Of a DNA stretch of 32,939 nucleotides, positions 31,552-32,939 are shown piece after piece. The stretch lies in contig JBMNRA010000033.1 in NCBI GenBank assembly GCA_050944415.1, forward strand, positions 1 through 32,939, written 5' to 3'. The translations under genes were made by a program, and so were the position numbers. The stretch's first letter is position 1, and each line of letters begins with the position of its first letter. This stretch comes from Ruminococcus_G sp050944415. GTDB taxonomy: Bacteria; Bacillota; Clostridia; Lachnospirales; Lachnospiraceae. Below the pieces are notes generated by a model that saw nothing but the letters and a program-made list of their open reading frames with translations, ran no database searches and was not told the DNA's origin.

Positions 31552-32939
31552 TTAATGAGCTGAAAACTTTGTGGCAAGCGGGTTTTCAGCTTTTTTCCTG
31601 TTTGGAAACGTAATTATTTTCAAGTCCCTTGAAGTCCCTTCCGCATTTATCTTTTCTGTATCTCCCAGGGCTTTTCGAATCATGGAATCTGTTTTTTCCA
31701 CGTTTTCTGTATTAAAAATGTAGTAGCGTAACGTTGTTGTTTCGTCAGCATGTCCCAAAGCGTCTCTCACTGCACTCACATTCACCCCATTGTGAAACAG
31801 ATTTGACGCATAAGTTTTTCTGATTTTGTGCATTGTCTTAACCGGCATCCCGATATATTCACATCCACGCCTGATCTGTGCATCTATGGCATCGGGAGAT
31901 ATAATGCGATCTTCTCTGACAAATATATAGTCTTTATAAGCGTATCCATATGTTCGGTTAATCTCCGTCACCCTGCGAATTATTTCCTGTGCTCTCCTGG
32001 TCAGTGGAAGCCAACGATCTCCATCTTCTGATTTTGTATATTCTACAACTTGAAATCCTTTGCTTTTTATATGTTGCAGGTCAGTGATATCGAAACTTTC
32101 TACCACCTGACGATGAATATGTATTTTCCCATTTACAATATCACTTTCAGCAATAGCAAGTGTTTCTCCTTTTCTTGTACCAAGTTCAAAATCCAAAATT
32201 ACAGCAAGACAAGCTGTATTCTGTGGATTATTGACTAACCTTCTTTCCATTTCATTAATCAGCAAAGTCTTTTCTTCGTCATTATATACTTGCGTCTCGC
32301 TTGATGCCTTTTTATCTGGGGAAAACTTTTTCCGGTTGACTCTATTGCAATATGGAGTATGATCTGTATATTCTGCATCCATGGCATATTCATAAACCTG
32401 CTTTAAAATACCGCACATGTTCTGAAACGCTTTCCGTGTTAAACAATGTTCATTCACAATACTGTGGAAGAAAGTATCAACGTCGATTTTGGTGATTTCC
32501 AAAAACGGCCTGTTAATCAGTTCTGAATGCGGTATATAAAACTTTCTCCAGTCTGCCATCATTCTGCGGATTGTTCCAGTGCTGACTTTTTGCTTTTTAT
32601 AATCCATGAATTCATAATAAAGATCACTGAATGTCAAGTTCGCCTTTTGAGAATTATCCTTCTGACGATTCACTTCTTCATATTCTTTCGTGAATTTTAC
32701 GATTAGATCATCAAGATCCTCTCGCTTTTTCCTCTTAATACGCTTTTTTCCGGAATCTGATTGAATACACGGCACATCTGTATACCACCTGCTTTCCTTT
32801 TCGTTATACCATATTGAATATGGATGCTTTATTAATATTTCCTTTTCTCTATCCATGTTCATTTGCTCCTGAACATATGACACATCTATCATATTATGTT
32901 CCATTGCATATTTCAAGATTTCTGTATTGTATTCTGCAT
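31552..32939 (-). CDS. int: Tyrosine-type site-specific integrase, 5' end outside the window
   Basis: At least 454 aa of a phage/ICE-type tyrosine recombinase. An arm-binding N-terminal domain (YNEKESRWYTDVP and KRIKRKKREDLDDLIVKF) precedes a SAM-like core-binding domain and the catalytic domain with Arg in ELGTRKGETLAI, HKIR (His-x-x-Arg) in MHKIRKTYASNLF, LGHADETTTLRYY with the nucleophile Tyr. The frame stays open to the last base, reading an AEYNTEILKYA segment upstream of the TTG at 32916, so the real start is probably just beyond 32939. The gene is AT-richer than its left neighbours. It is convergent to tRNA-Leu and belongs to an integrated element to the right; whether prophage, ICE or island cannot be told. 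Confidence 0.9.
   Translation of the reverse strand, partial: AEYNTEILKYAMEHNMIDVSYVQEQMNMDREKEILIKHPYSIWYNEKESRWYTDVPCIQSDSGKKRIKRKKREDLDDLIVKFTKEYEEVNRQKDNSQKANLTFSDLYYEFMDYKKQKVSTGTIRRMMADWRKFYIPHSELINRPFLEITKIDVDTFFHSIVNEHCLTRKAFQNMCGILKQVYEYAMDAEYTDHTPYCNRVNRKKFSPDKKASSETQVYNDEEKTLLINEMERRLVNNPQNTACLAVILDFELGTRKGETLAIAESDIVNGKIHIHRQVVESFDITDLQHIKSKGFQVVEYTKSEDGDRWLPLTRRAQEIIRRVTEINRTYGYAYKDYIFVREDRIISPDAIDAQIRRGCEYIGMPVKTMHKIRKTYASNLFHNGVNVSAVRDALGHADETTTLRYYIFNTENVEKTDSMIRKALGDTEKINAEGTSRDLKIITFPNRKKAENPLATKFSAH
31558..31597 (+). terminator. Terminator of tRNA-Leu, inside the integrase 3' coding end
   Basis: A 10-bp stem AGCTGAAAAC/GTTTTCAGCT (31558-31567, 31582-31591) followed by TTTTT on the plus strand. 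It starts 13 bp after the tRNA and is read on the other strand as the last codons of the integrase. Confidence 0.75.

Overview
The window looks like a chromosomal stretch of a low-to-mid GC Gram-positive anaerobe of the Clostridia, most like a Lachnospiraceae (Blautia/Ruminococcus-type) gut bacterium. The reasons are the dgt-dnaG-rpoD-trmK-nif3 gene order, strong AGGAGG-type ribosome binding sites, TTG and GTG starts, short intergenic gaps, a secreted CHAP protein and an NAD-dependent L-lactate dehydrogenase. The genus assignment is inference; family-level placement is moderately secure.

Layout. (1) 98-5370, minus strand: a self-contained four-part unit made of a GPH-type cation symporter, a PucR-type regulator split by an in-frame TAG, and two paralogous uroporphyrinogen-decarboxylase/MtaA-like methyltransferase proteins. 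It has its own promoter, a palindromic candidate operator and a terminal hairpin. (2) 5447-9761, minus: nitroreductase, secreted CHAP/FN3-like protein, HAD phosphatase, rpiA and a Cof-type HAD phosphatase. (3) 9834-10767, plus: a PHP-domain phosphoesterase with a consensus promoter, sharing a bidirectional terminator with a possible 52-aa convergent gene; a 17-bp inverted repeat lies just upstream of that small ORF. (4) 11031-18549, minus: folC, pheA, a DUF815 AAA ATPase, a Ppx/GppA phosphatase and ppk1, closely packed and probably one transcript. (5) 18594-20085, plus: pyrB-pyrI, divergent from folC. (6) 20084-28646, minus: a hotdog thioesterase and maf behind RNase P RNA (rnpB), then the macromolecular-synthesis cluster dgt-dnaG-rpoD-trmK-nif3 followed by a TGS-domain nucleoside kinase. 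(7) 28719-29140: about 2.4 tandem copies of a 176/177-bp, GC-rich, hairpin-forming repeat. (8) 29149-31367: lrgAB, divergent from ldh. (9) 31396 to the right edge: tRNA-Leu(AAG) with a perfect-consensus promoter, immediately followed by a convergent tyrosine recombinase whose 5' end runs off the window. This is the left boundary of an integrated element lying beyond the window.

Most genes here are core metabolism, information processing or nucleotide synthesis. The accessory or unusual parts are the UroD/PucR/GPH unit, the tandem repeat, the inverted repeat with its small ORF, and the tRNA-integrase junction. The UroD unit has transporter, regulator and two methyltransferase-like enzymes but no corrinoid protein, so it is the best candidate for an undescribed pathway.
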